A stretch of 47,084 bases of DNA from positions 1-47,084 of IMG/VR virus record IMGVR_UViG_3300036770_002448. The stretch is one strand, 5' to 3'. The notes beneath the pieces are model-generated. The model saw nothing but the letters and a program-made list of their open reading frames with translations, did no database searches and was not told the origin of the DNA. Positions 1 to 7,679 of this stretch are shown in pieces; the stretch's first letter is position 1; every line of letters starts with the position of its first letter. The position numbers were made by a program, and so were the translations under genes. This DNA comes from a virus.

Positions 1-635
1 ACCCCGCCCGCAGCAAGAAGAAGGGCAGCGCCAAGACCGCCATCGCCGTGATCGGCGTGGACTACGCGCTGAACAAGTATCTGCTTGACGGGTTCAACCA
101 CAAGATGGACTTGCGCGAGCGCTGGGTCCGCACCGCGCAGATGTACCACCGCTGGAAGCGTGCCGCTGGCGTGCAGAACGTGAAGGTGGGCTACGAGTCG
201 TTCGGTGCGCAGGCCGACCTGGACTACTTCGCCGAGCAGATGCAGAAGCCCAACGAGGGCGGTCACTTCCACATCGAAGAGCTGTTGTGGCCCCGCGACA
301 GCGAGGGCAGCAAGACTGACCGCGTACAACGCCTCAGCCCGGATCTGCGCGGCCACCGCTTCTACGTTCCGTACGAGACGGACGACGAGAAGCTGACAGC
401 CACTCAGCGGCGCATGAAGCAGACCGGCTACGAGCACCGCATCGCCCGCCCCATCAAGCGCAAGGACGAGTCCAACCGCCTGTACGATCTGACCAAAGAG
501 TTCAGAATGCAGGTACACTTCTTCCCCTACGGCAGTGCGAAAGACTTGATCGACGCCGTGTCCCGTATCTACGACATGGAACCGCACGCCCCCTCGTTGA
601 GCGAGGTGGGCTACATCGAGCCGGAGTACGTCTAA
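1..635 (+). CDS. terL: Terminase large subunit, C-terminal part (partial)
   Basis: This is the packaging motor/nuclease subunit, cut by the left edge of the window; the frame is open from base 3 and ends at TAA 633-635. Visible residues begin PARSKKKG and run into AVIGVDYALNKYLLDG, which has the look of the RNase H-fold nuclease domain with its first catalytic Asp. The rest (DADLDYFAEQ-like helix, DLTKEF, DLIDAVSRIYD) fits the end of a phage terminase. TerL cuts concatemeric DNA and pumps it into the prohead through the portal encoded at 2129-4048. The ATPase half lies outside the window. A GTG at 48 could be miscalled as a start, but the nuclease domain clearly continues upstream of it. Confidence 0.8.
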   Translation, partial: PARSKKKGSAKTAIAVIGVDYALNKYLLDGFNHKMDLRERWVRTAQMYHRWKRAAGVQNVKVGYESFGAQADLDYFAEQMQKPNEGGHFHIEELLWPRDSEGSKTDRVQRLSPDLRGHRFYVPYETDDEKLTATQRRMKQTGYEHRIARPIKRKDESNRLYDLTKEFRMQVHFFPYGSAKDLIDAVSRIYDMEPHAPSLSEVGYIEPEYV

Positions 636-853
636 TGCCCACGCCCAACACCACTCAGCAAATCCGCAACCGAGTCTCCACCTCCACACTGAGCTGGCAG
701 CAGATGGTGGAGCGTGCCTGGGGCGCAGAGTTCTCAGCGCCGGACCGCAACATCTACCAGTTCGGCAACAATCGGGGCTTTGACAGCTCCGATCGGGGCA
801 CCACTGGCATCTACAACTCCAACCTGGGCGTGCCCAGCAGCACTCCGGTGTAA
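635..853 (+). CDS. Small hypothetical protein (72 aa)
   Basis: I do not recognise this protein. Its ATG overlaps the terminase stop (TAATG), so it is translationally coupled to terL. The N-terminal half is polar and helical (TTQQIRNRVSTSTLSWQQMVERAW). The C-terminal half is rich in Gly, Asn and Ser (QFGNNRGFDSSDRG) and probably disordered. Its place between terL and a fibre gene suggests a minor virion or assembly protein; this is inference from context only. Confidence 0.6.
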   Translation: MPTPNTTQQIRNRVSTSTLSWQQMVERAWGAEFSAPDRNIYQFGNNRGFDSSDRGTTGIYNSNLGVPSSTPV

Positions 854-858
854 CCGCT

Positions 859-1800
859 ATGTCAGCAAGTCTTGCAGCTCCCCCGAAGCTTCAGTTCTTC
901 GACTCCAACGGCAACCCCCTCGTTGGAGGAAAGATCTACACCTACGCGGCGGGCACCACCACGCCGCTCGCCGCCTACACCGACAGTACGGGAACCACGC
1001 CAGCGTCCAATCCCATCATCCTGGATTCGCGCGGAGAGTGCACTCTGTGGCTGGGCGCGGCTGACTATAAGATACGACTCACCACTCCGGCTGATGTGCA
1101 GCTCTGGGTGGTGGACAACGTGACCGCTGTGACGCTCAATCTCCAGAACGCTCAGGGGATTCTTCCCGTCGCGTCTGGCGGTACGGGCGAGTCCACGGCT
1201 GCAGATGCGTTCGACGCATTGAAGCAGCCTGCCAGTGCCGTGTACTCTGGCGTTGTGGAGCTGGCCACCTCCGCTGAGGTGATTGCGGGCACTGACACGC
1301 AGAGAGCCGTGACTCCTGCGGGATTCATGGCTGCGAACATCGTTGATGGTGGCTCGAACACCTTTTCTGGCACCACCTCCATACAGATATCAAGTCTCGT
1401 ACCGTCCACTGCAAAAAGAATCACCCTGGCACTGGATGGGGTGAGTACGAGTGGGACCTCTCCTGTCATTCTTCAAGTCGGTCTAGCCGGTCCGGCGTGG
1501 GTTACGTCTGGCTACACCTCTGTGGCGGACAATGGGTACGGAACTCCTGCCGCCTACACGACAGGTCTCGGCATTGAGAGAACCAGTGCCGGCTCTTCCT
1601 CGAGGAGAGGCGTGTTCACGCTTTTGAAGCAGAGCAGCAACTCATGGCTCGGCACTTACGTGGGCACGAACGGTACGGATATGTGCTTCGGTTCCGGAGA
1701 ATCTCCTGGAGCTCCAACTCCGGTGCTCTACCTCCGCCTCACAACTGTTGGGGGTACAGACACGTTTGATGCCGGTGCCGTGAGAGTGTACTGGGAGTAA
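859..1800 (+). CDS. Tail fibre / virion-anchoring adhesin-like protein
   Basis: The 313-aa protein opens with a motif common at the N-termini of podovirus fibres and spikes: LQFFDSNGNPLVGGKIYTY followed by AGTTTPLAAYTDSTG and ILDSRGECTLWLG. This forms a small beta domain usually used to dock on the virion. A middle section (ILPVASGGTGESTAADAFDALKQ) resembles repeats of phage tail fibres, and the C-terminus is a Ser/Thr/Gly-rich beta region ending VRVYWE. The likely role is a receptor-binding or fibre-adaptor protein on the virion surface. It sits unusually far upstream, between terL and the portal. The start is ATG 859; the ribosome binding site is weak. Confidence 0.65.
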   Translation: MSASLAAPPKLQFFDSNGNPLVGGKIYTYAAGTTTPLAAYTDSTGTTPASNPIILDSRGECTLWLGAADYKIRLTTPADVQLWVVDNVTAVTLNLQNAQGILPVASGGTGESTAADAFDALKQPASAVYSGVVELATSAEVIAGTDTQRAVTPAGFMAANIVDGGSNTFSGTTSIQISSLVPSTAKRITLALDGVSTSGTSPVILQVGLAGPAWVTSGYTSVADNGYGTPAAYTTGLGIERTSAGSSSRRGVFTLLKQSSNSWLGTYVGTNGTDMCFGSGESPGAPTPVLYLRLTTVGGTDTFDAGAVRVYWE

Positions 1801-1802
1801 AG

Positions 1803-2132
1803 ATGGAAACAGACATCGCAACCGTCGAAGCTACTCCGGATGTTGAGAACCAGCAGATGGAGCTCGTGGCGAAGCTGGCCGCGCAAACGCTGAGCAGGCA
1901 CTACCCCAATCACGTGTGGATGGTGGGCTGGGCTCCGGGGCGCGTGCTGGTGGTCAAGAACATGGCGATCGACGATGGGCGGTACGGATTCACCGTGGAC
2001 GCATTTCGTGCGGCGACGGTGAGCGAGCTGGAGCGCAACATAGTCCTCGCGGGCGGTGAGCTGCTGGAGCGCTGCGGCGTGCCCCGTGGTGCGTGGAACG
2101 GCGAGATTCTCAATCTGAAAGACAAGACATGA
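1803..2132 (+). CDS. Hypothetical protein (109 aa), portal-adjacent
   Basis: No family recognised. The N-terminus is acidic and helical (DIATVEATPDVENQQMELVAKL). A compact part follows (HYPNHVWMVGWAPGRVLVVKN, DGRYGFTVD, AATVSELERNIVLAGGELLERCG). Start ATG 1803 lies two bases after the preceding stop, with GGGAGTAAAG just upstream. Its stop overlaps the portal start as ATGA, so it is co-translated with the portal. A head-assembly or portal-associated role would be inference from position. Confidence 0.6.
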   Translation: METDIATVEATPDVENQQMELVAKLAAQTLSRHYPNHVWMVGWAPGRVLVVKNMAIDDGRYGFTVDAFRAATVSELERNIVLAGGELLERCGVPRGAWNGEILNLKDKT

Positions 2133-4048
2133 TGCCTGTCAACACTCCGCCCACTGCGCAGAGTGGGAACCCGGATGAGAATGCCGACGACAGGGACTGG
2201 CTGGCCCGTGCCCGCAGTGCCTTCCGTTCCAGCACCAGCTACATGGACGGGAACTGGCGCAAGTCGTGGGAGGACAGTATCCGTGCCTTCAACAACATGC
2301 ATCCGTCGGACAGCAAATACAATGCTCCGGCGTACGACAAGCGCAGTCGACTGTACCGACCCAAGATCCGGGCAGTGATTCGCAAGAACGAGGCTGCCGC
2401 TGCGGCCGCGTTCTTCAGCAACGTGGATGTCGTCAGTCTGTCTGCCAACGACCAGTCAGACAAGATGCAGCAGATGAGTGCCGAGATCATGAAGAACATT
2501 CTTCAGTATCGGCTGACCAAGACCATCCCCTGGTTCCAGATCGTGCTGGGTGGGCTGCAAGACGCGCAGACCACTGGCGTCGTGTGCGGGCATGTGCATT
2601 GGATGTACGACGAGGTCCACAACGTCGACAAGCCGCAAGTGGATCTCGTGCCCATCGAGAACGTGCGGTTCGACCCCAGCGCCAGCTGGATCAACGTGGT
2701 GGAGACGAGTCCGTACTTCATCCACATGATTCCCATGCTGGCCATGGATGTCCGTGCCAAGATGGAGAGCGGAGAGTGGAAGGAGCTTCCACTCAACCTC
2801 GCTACGGCCAGCAGCAACTTCGACAGCACGCGCATCGCCCGCAACGCCAACAAGGAAGATCCGCAGAGTGCCGACACTCGCGCCCTGGGAGACTACGAGA
2901 TCGCCTGGGTGCACCGGCACATCCATCGCAAGGACAGCGTAGACTACGAGTTCTACACCCTGGGCGAGTACGGTCTGCTCACGGACGCTACGCCGCTCGT
3001 CGACTCAGTGTTCCACGGTCGCCGCCCGTACGTCATCGGCTCGTGCATTCTCGAGACTCACAAGCCGATGCCGACCAGCGTGCCCATGCTGGCCCGTGGT
3101 CTGGCTGATGAAGTCAACGAGATCGCGAACCAGCGCATCGACAACGTCAAGTTCGCACTGAACAAGAAGTGGTTCGCCAAGCGGGGCGTGGACGTCGATT
3201 TGTCGGGCCTCGTGCGCAACGTGCCCGGTGGCGTCGTGCTGATGAACGACCCCATAAACGACGTACGAGAGATCTCGTGGCCGGACGTCACACAGAGCAG
3301 CTATATGGAGCAGCAGGGCCTGGACCTGTCCATGGACGAGCTGCTCGGCAACTTCAACCCAGCGGCCATCATGATGGCGGGTGGCTCGAACGCGCCCGCC
3401 CGCAACATGAGCATGCTGAACCAGAGCAACGGCACGCTCGTCGAGTATCTGATCCGCACCTACGTCGAGACGTTCGTGCAGCCGGTGCTGCGGCAGCTCA
3501 TCCTGCTCGAGCAGAAGTACGAGACTGACCGTGTCATCCTCGCCATTGCCACGAAGAACAGCTCTCTGTTTCAGCGGTTCGGCATGGACGAGATCACGGA
3601 CGAGCTTTTGAACCAGGAGATCACGCTCACCGTGAACGTGGGCATGGGCGCCACGGACCCAGGACAGAAGCTGCAGAAGTTCCTGATGGCGATGAATCTG
3701 TACTCGGAGATGGTGCGGAACCCCATCCCGGGCATCAACACCGTGGAGGTGGGCAAGGAGGTCTTCGGGCATCTTGGCTACCAAGACGGCAGCAGGTTCT
3801 TCACCTCTGACAACCCTGAGGTAGACAATCTGCAGCAGCAACTCCGTGCTGCGATGATGCAGATTCAGGAGCTGACGCTCAAGGTGCAAGACAAGACGCT
3901 GCAGGTTGAGGCTTCTCTCGAGAAGACCAGGATCAGCAATGCCGGCAAGAAGGACGTTGCTCTCATTCAAGAAGAGAACGAGAACAAGCGTGCCCTGGCC
4001 ACCCACTTCTCACAGATCATGGGCAATGGACAACCAAGAGCTTCTTGA
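2129..4048 (+). CDS. Portal protein
   Basis: A 639-aa protein placed between terL and scaffold/capsid genes, matching the large portals of podoviruses with P22-like tails. Twelve copies would form the DNA channel at one capsid vertex, the docking site for terminase and later the tail. Supporting features are the N-terminal helical part with FFSNVDVVSLSANDQSD, the stretch DLVPIENVRFDPSASW, the helix-rich stem (LARGLADEVNEIANQRIDN) and a long C-terminal coiled coil (NLQQQLRAAMMQIQELTLKV). Two ATGs stand in tandem at 2129 and 2132; 2129 overlaps the previous stop as ATGA and is preferred over an in-frame upstream start at 2093. The C-terminus overlaps the next gene by 23 nt. Confidence 0.8.
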   Translation: MMPVNTPPTAQSGNPDENADDRDWLARARSAFRSSTSYMDGNWRKSWEDSIRAFNNMHPSDSKYNAPAYDKRSRLYRPKIRAVIRKNEAAAAAAFFSNVDVVSLSANDQSDKMQQMSAEIMKNILQYRLTKTIPWFQIVLGGLQDAQTTGVVCGHVHWMYDEVHNVDKPQVDLVPIENVRFDPSASWINVVETSPYFIHMIPMLAMDVRAKMESGEWKELPLNLATASSNFDSTRIARNANKEDPQSADTRALGDYEIAWVHRHIHRKDSVDYEFYTLGEYGLLTDATPLVDSVFHGRRPYVIGSCILETHKPMPTSVPMLARGLADEVNEIANQRIDNVKFALNKKWFAKRGVDVDLSGLVRNVPGGVVLMNDPINDVREISWPDVTQSSYMEQQGLDLSMDELLGNFNPAAIMMAGGSNAPARNMSMLNQSNGTLVEYLIRTYVETFVQPVLRQLILLEQKYETDRVILAIATKNSSLFQRFGMDEITDELLNQEITLTVNVGMGATDPGQKLQKFLMAMNLYSEMVRNPIPGINTVEVGKEVFGHLGYQDGSRFFTSDNPEVDNLQQQLRAAMMQIQELTLKVQDKTLQVEASLEKTRISNAGKKDVALIQEENENKRALATHFSQIMGNGQPRAS

Positions 4049-4304
4049 GCGTGCGTCCTTCGGACGTCAAGTGGAGCTCTTTTGGGGCTCTGACATTGGC
4101 CAATACTTGCGCAACCGCGCGCAGGAGTGCTATAGTGCGGCCATCGAGGAGCTAAAGTCTGTTGACCCCACAGACTCTCGCGCCGTGATGAAGGCTCAGA
4201 ACGAAGTGCGCGTCGCACAGATGTTCGAGTCCTGGCTCACAGAGGCCGTAGTGGATGGGGTCAAGGCCTTAGAGCTTCTTGAAGGAGATTCTTCCGATGA
4301 ATGA
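4026..4304 (+). CDS. Small helical protein between portal and scaffold (92 aa)
   Basis: The protein starts MDNQELLERASFGRQVELFW and is almost entirely alpha-helical (DIGQYLRNRAQECYSAAIEELK, AVMKAQNEVRVAQMFESWL). Proteins of this size and pattern are common between portal and scaffold genes in podoviruses, but I know no function. ATG 4026 is chosen because upstream in-frame residues encode an unlikely Arg/Ser-rich stretch shadowing the portal. It overlaps the portal end and the scaffold start. Confidence 0.6.
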   Translation: MDNQELLERASFGRQVELFWGSDIGQYLRNRAQECYSAAIEELKSVDPTDSRAVMKAQNEVRVAQMFESWLTEAVVDGVKALELLEGDSSDE

Positions 4305-5250
4305 CGACACCGAGATCAGCGGCGAAGGTGCAGTGGGTACGGGCAACGACGCCCGCGTCGCGCAACTGAACGCCATCGCTGATCAAACGGACACGGCGCG
4401 GGCAGAAGAGCTTGCGTTCGTCAACGACGACGACACGACCGAGCCGTTCACCGTCGAGACCAATGGGCAACCCACGGAAGAAGAGGTGGCCGATGAGACC
4501 ACCTCGCAGACGTCGGAAAAGATCACACAAGAGACCCCCGCTGCCGAGAAGCGGTACAAGTTGCGTGTCAACGGGCGTGATCTCGAGCTGACCGAGTCGG
4601 AGCTTCTCGCCCGTGCACAGAAAATCGAGGCGGCTGACGAGTACCTCCGTCAAGCGGCCGAAACCAAGCGGCGTCTGGAGCAGATGGCCCAGCCGCAGCA
4701 AGACCCGAATGAGCTTCAGCGTCGTCAAGACGATGAGGATCTCGCGCTTGTCCGCGCGATACAAGTGGGCACAGAGCAGGAGGCCCTTGGCGCGTTGCGA
4801 AAGCTGCGCAGTCAAGTCAGTGCCAGTCCATCCCTCAGCCGGGACGACGTTTCGCGCACCATCGACGAACGCCTCTCTTTCAACACCGCAATCGACCGCT
4901 TCAGCACCGAGTACAACGACGTCTGGACCGATCCCGTCCTGAAGAAGCTGGCTCTCGACAGAGACGCTCAGCTGATCCAGGAAGGCGACGTCCGTCCGTA
5001 CTGGGACCGCTACAGCCAGATCGGTGAAGAAATCCGCTCCTGGAAGCAGTCGCTGGTTCCCGCCGCAAGGCAGGAAACTTCGCTTGCCGAAAAGGAGGAA
5101 AAGAAGGCTTCGGCACGCAAGGTTCCGACTTCGACCTCAGTCAAGTCCAAGCCTGCGCGTGTCGAGGATGACGAAACAGACGATTCACCGTCTGCCGTGA
5201 TCGCCGCAATGGCGCAGAAACGCGGCGGACCTCAGTGGATGAGAGGCTAA
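4297..5250 (+). CDS. Capsid scaffolding protein
   Basis: A 317-aa, highly charged, Gln/Glu-rich helical protein directly upstream of the major capsid gene, the usual place and composition of a scaffold. The first ~80 residues are acidic and low-complexity (DDTEISGEGAVGTG, TSQTSEKITQETPAAEK). The segment KRYKLRVNGRDLELTESELL resembles a motif found in scaffolds of such phages, followed by a coiled coil (ADEYLRQAAETKRRLEQMAQ). The C-terminus is Lys-rich with PTSTSVKSKP, fitting the basic capsid-binding tail. Start ATG 4297 has AAGGAGA 8-9 bases upstream; an in-frame TTG at 4279 lies ahead of that site and is less likely. It would template prohead assembly and then leave. Confidence 0.75.
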   Translation: MNDDTEISGEGAVGTGNDARVAQLNAIADQTDTARAEELAFVNDDDTTEPFTVETNGQPTEEEVADETTSQTSEKITQETPAAEKRYKLRVNGRDLELTESELLARAQKIEAADEYLRQAAETKRRLEQMAQPQQDPNELQRRQDDEDLALVRAIQVGTEQEALGALRKLRSQVSASPSLSRDDVSRTIDERLSFNTAIDRFSTEYNDVWTDPVLKKLALDRDAQLIQEGDVRPYWDRYSQIGEEIRSWKQSLVPAARQETSLAEKEEKKASARKVPTSTSVKSKPARVEDDETDDSPSAVIAAMAQKRGGPQWMRG

Positions 5251-5262
5251 GGAGTCGCTACA

Positions 5263-6234
5263 ATGGCTGGACAAGTCTGGGCAGTGAACTCTCTTGGCGG
5301 CTTCATGTACAGCCGCCAACTGAGCAACGTGCTGCGTATGGCGGTGCAACCGCTGGTCAAGTTCCGTCAGTTCGCTGACGTTCGTGACGCATCGCAGCAG
5401 GGCAAGAAGAAGGGTGACCTGTTCACCTGGGACGTCTTCTCGGATGTCGCCACCGCTGGCGGCAACCTCGTGGAGACGAACACGATGCCGGAAACCAACT
5501 TCACGATCACGCAGGGCACCCTGACGATCAGCGAAGCCGGCAACAGCGTTCCGTACTCGGGCAAGCTGGACAACCTGTCCAAGTTCCCCGTGATGGAGCT
5601 GATCCAGAAGGTGCTGAAGAACGACGCCGTCAAGGCGTTCGACCGGCTGGCGTGGTACCAGTTCGACCAGACCCCGCTGCGCGTGCTGCCGACCAACGGC
5701 ACGGACACGGCGGCGATCACGCTGTTCACCAACGGCACGGTCACGGGCACCAACACCATCGCGTTCAACAATGGGCACGCCAAGTCCATCGTCGACACGA
5801 TGAAGGAGCGCAACATCCCCGCCTACATCGGGGACGACTACTACGCCCTGGCGTGGCCGACGACCCTGCGCACGTTCAAGAACAACCTGGAGAGCATCCA
5901 CCAGTACACGGAGGCTGGCTTCAAGATGATCATGAACGGCGAGATCGGGCGCTACGAGAACGTCCGGTACGTCGAGCAGACCAACATCGTGAAGGGGCGC
6001 AGCACCGACGGTCTCACCGGGACCGCGTGGTCGCAGGGCAGGAGCGACTGGATCTTCTTCTTCGGCAACGACACCGTCGCCGAAGCGATCGCGGTGCCCG
6101 AGGAGATGCGTGGCAAGATCCCCAGCGACTACGGTCGCAGCAAGGGGGTGGCGTGGTACTACCTGGGTGGGTTCGGCATCGTCCACACCCTGGCGTCCAA
6201 CGCCCGCATCGTCAAGTGGGACAGCCAAGCCTGA
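5263..6234 (+). CDS. Major capsid protein (N4-gp56-like family)
   Basis: The 323-aa size, the place after the scaffold and the sequence fit the HK97-fold capsid family typified by N4 gp56. Recognisable stretches are GDLFTWDVFSDVATAGG, a beta region with TLTISEAGNSVPYSGKLDNL, the long spine-helix region VMELIQKVLKNDAVKAFDR, and the P-domain/C-terminal part with GEIGRYENVRYVEQTN. The protein forms the icosahedral shell. Start ATG 5263 is preceded by AAGGAG (bases 5250-5255). Codon use is strongly biased to C/G at third positions, as expected for the most highly expressed virion gene. Confidence 0.82.
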   Translation: MAGQVWAVNSLGGFMYSRQLSNVLRMAVQPLVKFRQFADVRDASQQGKKKGDLFTWDVFSDVATAGGNLVETNTMPETNFTITQGTLTISEAGNSVPYSGKLDNLSKFPVMELIQKVLKNDAVKAFDRLAWYQFDQTPLRVLPTNGTDTAAITLFTNGTVTGTNTIAFNNGHAKSIVDTMKERNIPAYIGDDYYALAWPTTLRTFKNNLESIHQYTEAGFKMIMNGEIGRYENVRYVEQTNIVKGRSTDGLTGTAWSQGRSDWIFFFGNDTVAEAIAVPEEMRGKIPSDYGRSKGVAWYYLGGFGIVHTLASNARIVKWDSQA

Positions 6235-6246
6235 GGAGCGCACATC

Positions 6247-6774
6247 ATGACGCAACGATCCGTTTCGTACGACCATCCGGCCAGCGTCGTGCGCATGTCG
6301 CACGGCTTCGGACAGAACACGGCCGGAGCCAGCACGAACTTCGGCAAGTTCGTGGCCTTCACCAACATGAAGGTCTACGCCATCCAGGCGGCTTCGCTCA
6401 CGGCGGGCACCAGCACGCAGACCGCCTGGAACGGCACCGGCACGCATGTCGCGATCAACGCGGACCAGTTCAGCCTGATCCACGTCTTCAATCGCAACGG
6501 CGCGGCGACGTCCACCGCCACGCACGGTCCGTTCGCTCTGTCGTTCGGCACCGGCACCGGCACCATGACGGCGGGTGTGTTCACGCGCATCCAGCTGTCG
6601 GGCACCGGGACGTCCGGCAATGTGCAGGCGGGCACCAACACTGCGGAGGGTGGCATCGACGTCTTCGCCGGTGACACGGTGCACATCCTGCGCGGCACCG
6701 ACGCCACGGCGATCAGCGCGTTCGCCATCGAGTATGGCCTCGCGTACGACGCCAACCTCACCACCCCCGCCTGA
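6247..6774 (+). CDS. Probable head decoration or minor capsid protein
   Basis: A 175-aa beta-rich, Thr/Gly/Ala-rich protein just downstream of the major capsid gene with a GAGGAG ribosome site. It contains no lysine-rich or enzymatic motif; regions such as MKVYAIQAASLTAGTSTQTAW and HILRGTDATAISAFAIEYG look like a jelly-roll or Ig-like fold. Position and composition suggest a capsid-decorating or head-completion protein. The family is not identified. Confidence 0.55.
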   Translation: MTQRSVSYDHPASVVRMSHGFGQNTAGASTNFGKFVAFTNMKVYAIQAASLTAGTSTQTAWNGTGTHVAINADQFSLIHVFNRNGAATSTATHGPFALSFGTGTGTMTAGVFTRIQLSGTGTSGNVQAGTNTAEGGIDVFAGDTVHILRGTDATAISAFAIEYGLAYDANLTTPA

Positions 6775-6788
6775 CCAGGAGAACTGAC

Positions 6789-6983
6789 ATGGCAATGGAA
6801 AAGGAAATGACGGGGTTCCAGACCTCGGGCTACATCGACAAGAAGGGCACCCCTTCCGGCGAGATGGCCAAGTTCAACGTCATGCCCCCGGGCTATGACA
6901 TCAGCAACCAGCCGATGGCCGACATCCGCGAGATGCCGATGGTCAAGCTGGTGGACGTCTCCTACCCGGGCGACGGCTACTGA
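6789..6983 (+). CDS. Small virion-associated protein (64 aa)
   Basis: Unrecognised. It starts MAMEKEMTGFQTSGYIDKKG with AGGAG seven to eight bases upstream. Its C-terminal half (MPPGYDISNQPMADIREMPM) is Met/Pro-rich and probably extended. Its place in the head operon suggests a minor structural or assembly protein. The following gap (6984-7059) carries a promoter-like element and a GC hairpin. Confidence 0.55.
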   Translation: MAMEKEMTGFQTSGYIDKKGTPSGEMAKFNVMPPGYDISNQPMADIREMPMVKLVDVSYPGDGY

Positions 6984-7011
6984 TCCACTGGCGCTACGGC
7001 GCTGAGTGTGC

Positions 7012-7038
7012 TACTATGCGGGGGCCTGCGGGGCCCCC
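7012..7038 (+). promoter_or_regulatory. Extended -10-like element and GC hairpin before the spike genes
   Basis: TGCTACTAT (7009-7017) matches an extended -10 (TG-N-TACTAT); the -35 is poor (TGGCGC at 17-bp spacing). Directly after it a perfect 7-bp stem GGGGGCC/GGCCCCC (7020-7026 and 7032-7038) closes a TGCGG loop. There is no U-tract, so a standard intrinsic terminator is unlikely. It may be a promoter, a processing site or a 5' stabiliser for the downstream mRNA. Confidence 0.35.
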
Positions 7039-7059
7039 GCACTTCCATGGAGAGATGAA

Positions 7060-7356
7060 ATGCTCTATCGATCGATGCAGGACAAGAACGAGGTGGTCTT
7101 GTCCGGCCGCCAAGAGGGGGGACAGCCCTGGACCGATGCGGCCAGTGCCCGTGCTCCCATGCCCCCGCTGGGCGAGTATCAGTACACGGAACCGCCCGAG
7201 TGCCCCATGCAGCAGCCCGGAACCGCCATGGAGATGGAGAACGGGTTCCGTCGCCTGCCGGACAACGAGCGCGACAACTACATGATGGAGATCTTCTCGG
7301 GCCCTTCCGAGGACTTCATGATCCCGCGCAACAACTACTCTCGTCGCAGCGTCTGA
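7060..7356 (+). CDS. Hypothetical virion protein, Pro/Met-rich (98 aa)
   Basis: Unrecognised. Start ATG 7060 (MLYRSMQDKNEVVLSG) has GGAGAGA just upstream; an earlier in-frame ATG at 7006 is rejected because it would translate the GC hairpin. The middle is rich in Pro and Met (APMPPLGEYQYTEPPECPMQ) and probably disordered, with a short helical C-terminus (LPDNERDNYMMEIFSGP). The neighbouring spike-base gene suggests a minor structural role. Confidence 0.5.
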   Translation: MLYRSMQDKNEVVLSGRQEGGQPWTDAASARAPMPPLGEYQYTEPPECPMQQPGTAMEMENGFRRLPDNERDNYMMEIFSGPSEDFMIPRNNYSRRSV

Positions 7357-7365
7357 GGTGGCACT

Positions 7366-7632
7366 ATGCTCGGTCCCAACCAGTCTTTGAACTCCGCCAA
7401 TACCGCCCCGGCGATGGAGGCGGTGGCCATCACGCCCAGCAACAGTGACGATCTCCCCAACGGTGTGGCTCGTGCTCTCTACATCGGTGGTGGCGGCGCT
7501 GTGGTGCTGGACACGTACACCCAGACGTCTTTGACGTTCTCGGGTCTGCAGGGCGGCACGATTCTGCCCGTGAACGTCAAGCGTGTGCGCAGTACTGGAA
7601 CCACCGCAACCAACCTGATCGCCCTGTACTGA
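7366..7632 (+). CDS. Spike base protein-like (RCAP_Rcc01079 type)
   Basis: The 88-aa beta-rich protein has the features of small phage/GTA spike-base proteins: an ITPSNSDDLPNGVARALYIGG opening, GAVVLDTYTQTSLTFSGLQGG in the middle, and ILPVNVKRVRSTGTTATNLI at the end. These proteins sit under the tail or head spike that carries the receptor-binding fibre. The position immediately before the LamG adhesin gene agrees. The gene starts at ATG 7366. Confidence 0.65.
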   Translation: MLGPNQSLNSANTAPAMEAVAITPSNSDDLPNGVARALYIGGGGAVVLDTYTQTSLTFSGLQGGTILPVNVKRVRSTGTTATNLIALY

Positions 7633-7637
7633 CGGAG

Positions 7638-7679
7638 CGGGTCAATGCACCTTTCTCAAATCAGCCTTGCATTGACCCG
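7638..7679 (+). repeat. Perfect 12-bp inverted repeat enclosing the adhesin start codon
   Basis: Arms CGGGTCAATGCA (7638-7649) and TGCATTGACCCG (7668-7679) are exact reverse complements, separated by 18 bases. The ATG of the adhesin gene (7645-7647) lies inside the first arm and the GGAG ribosome site (7634-7637) touches its base. In mRNA the stem would hide the start codon. Confidence 0.7.

Noticed and set aside
5185-6795. 536-aa leftward open frame opposite the capsid genes
   Set aside because: It is an antisense shadow of the scaffold, capsid and decoration genes caused by GC-biased third positions; composition is Arg/Val/His-rich with no domain.
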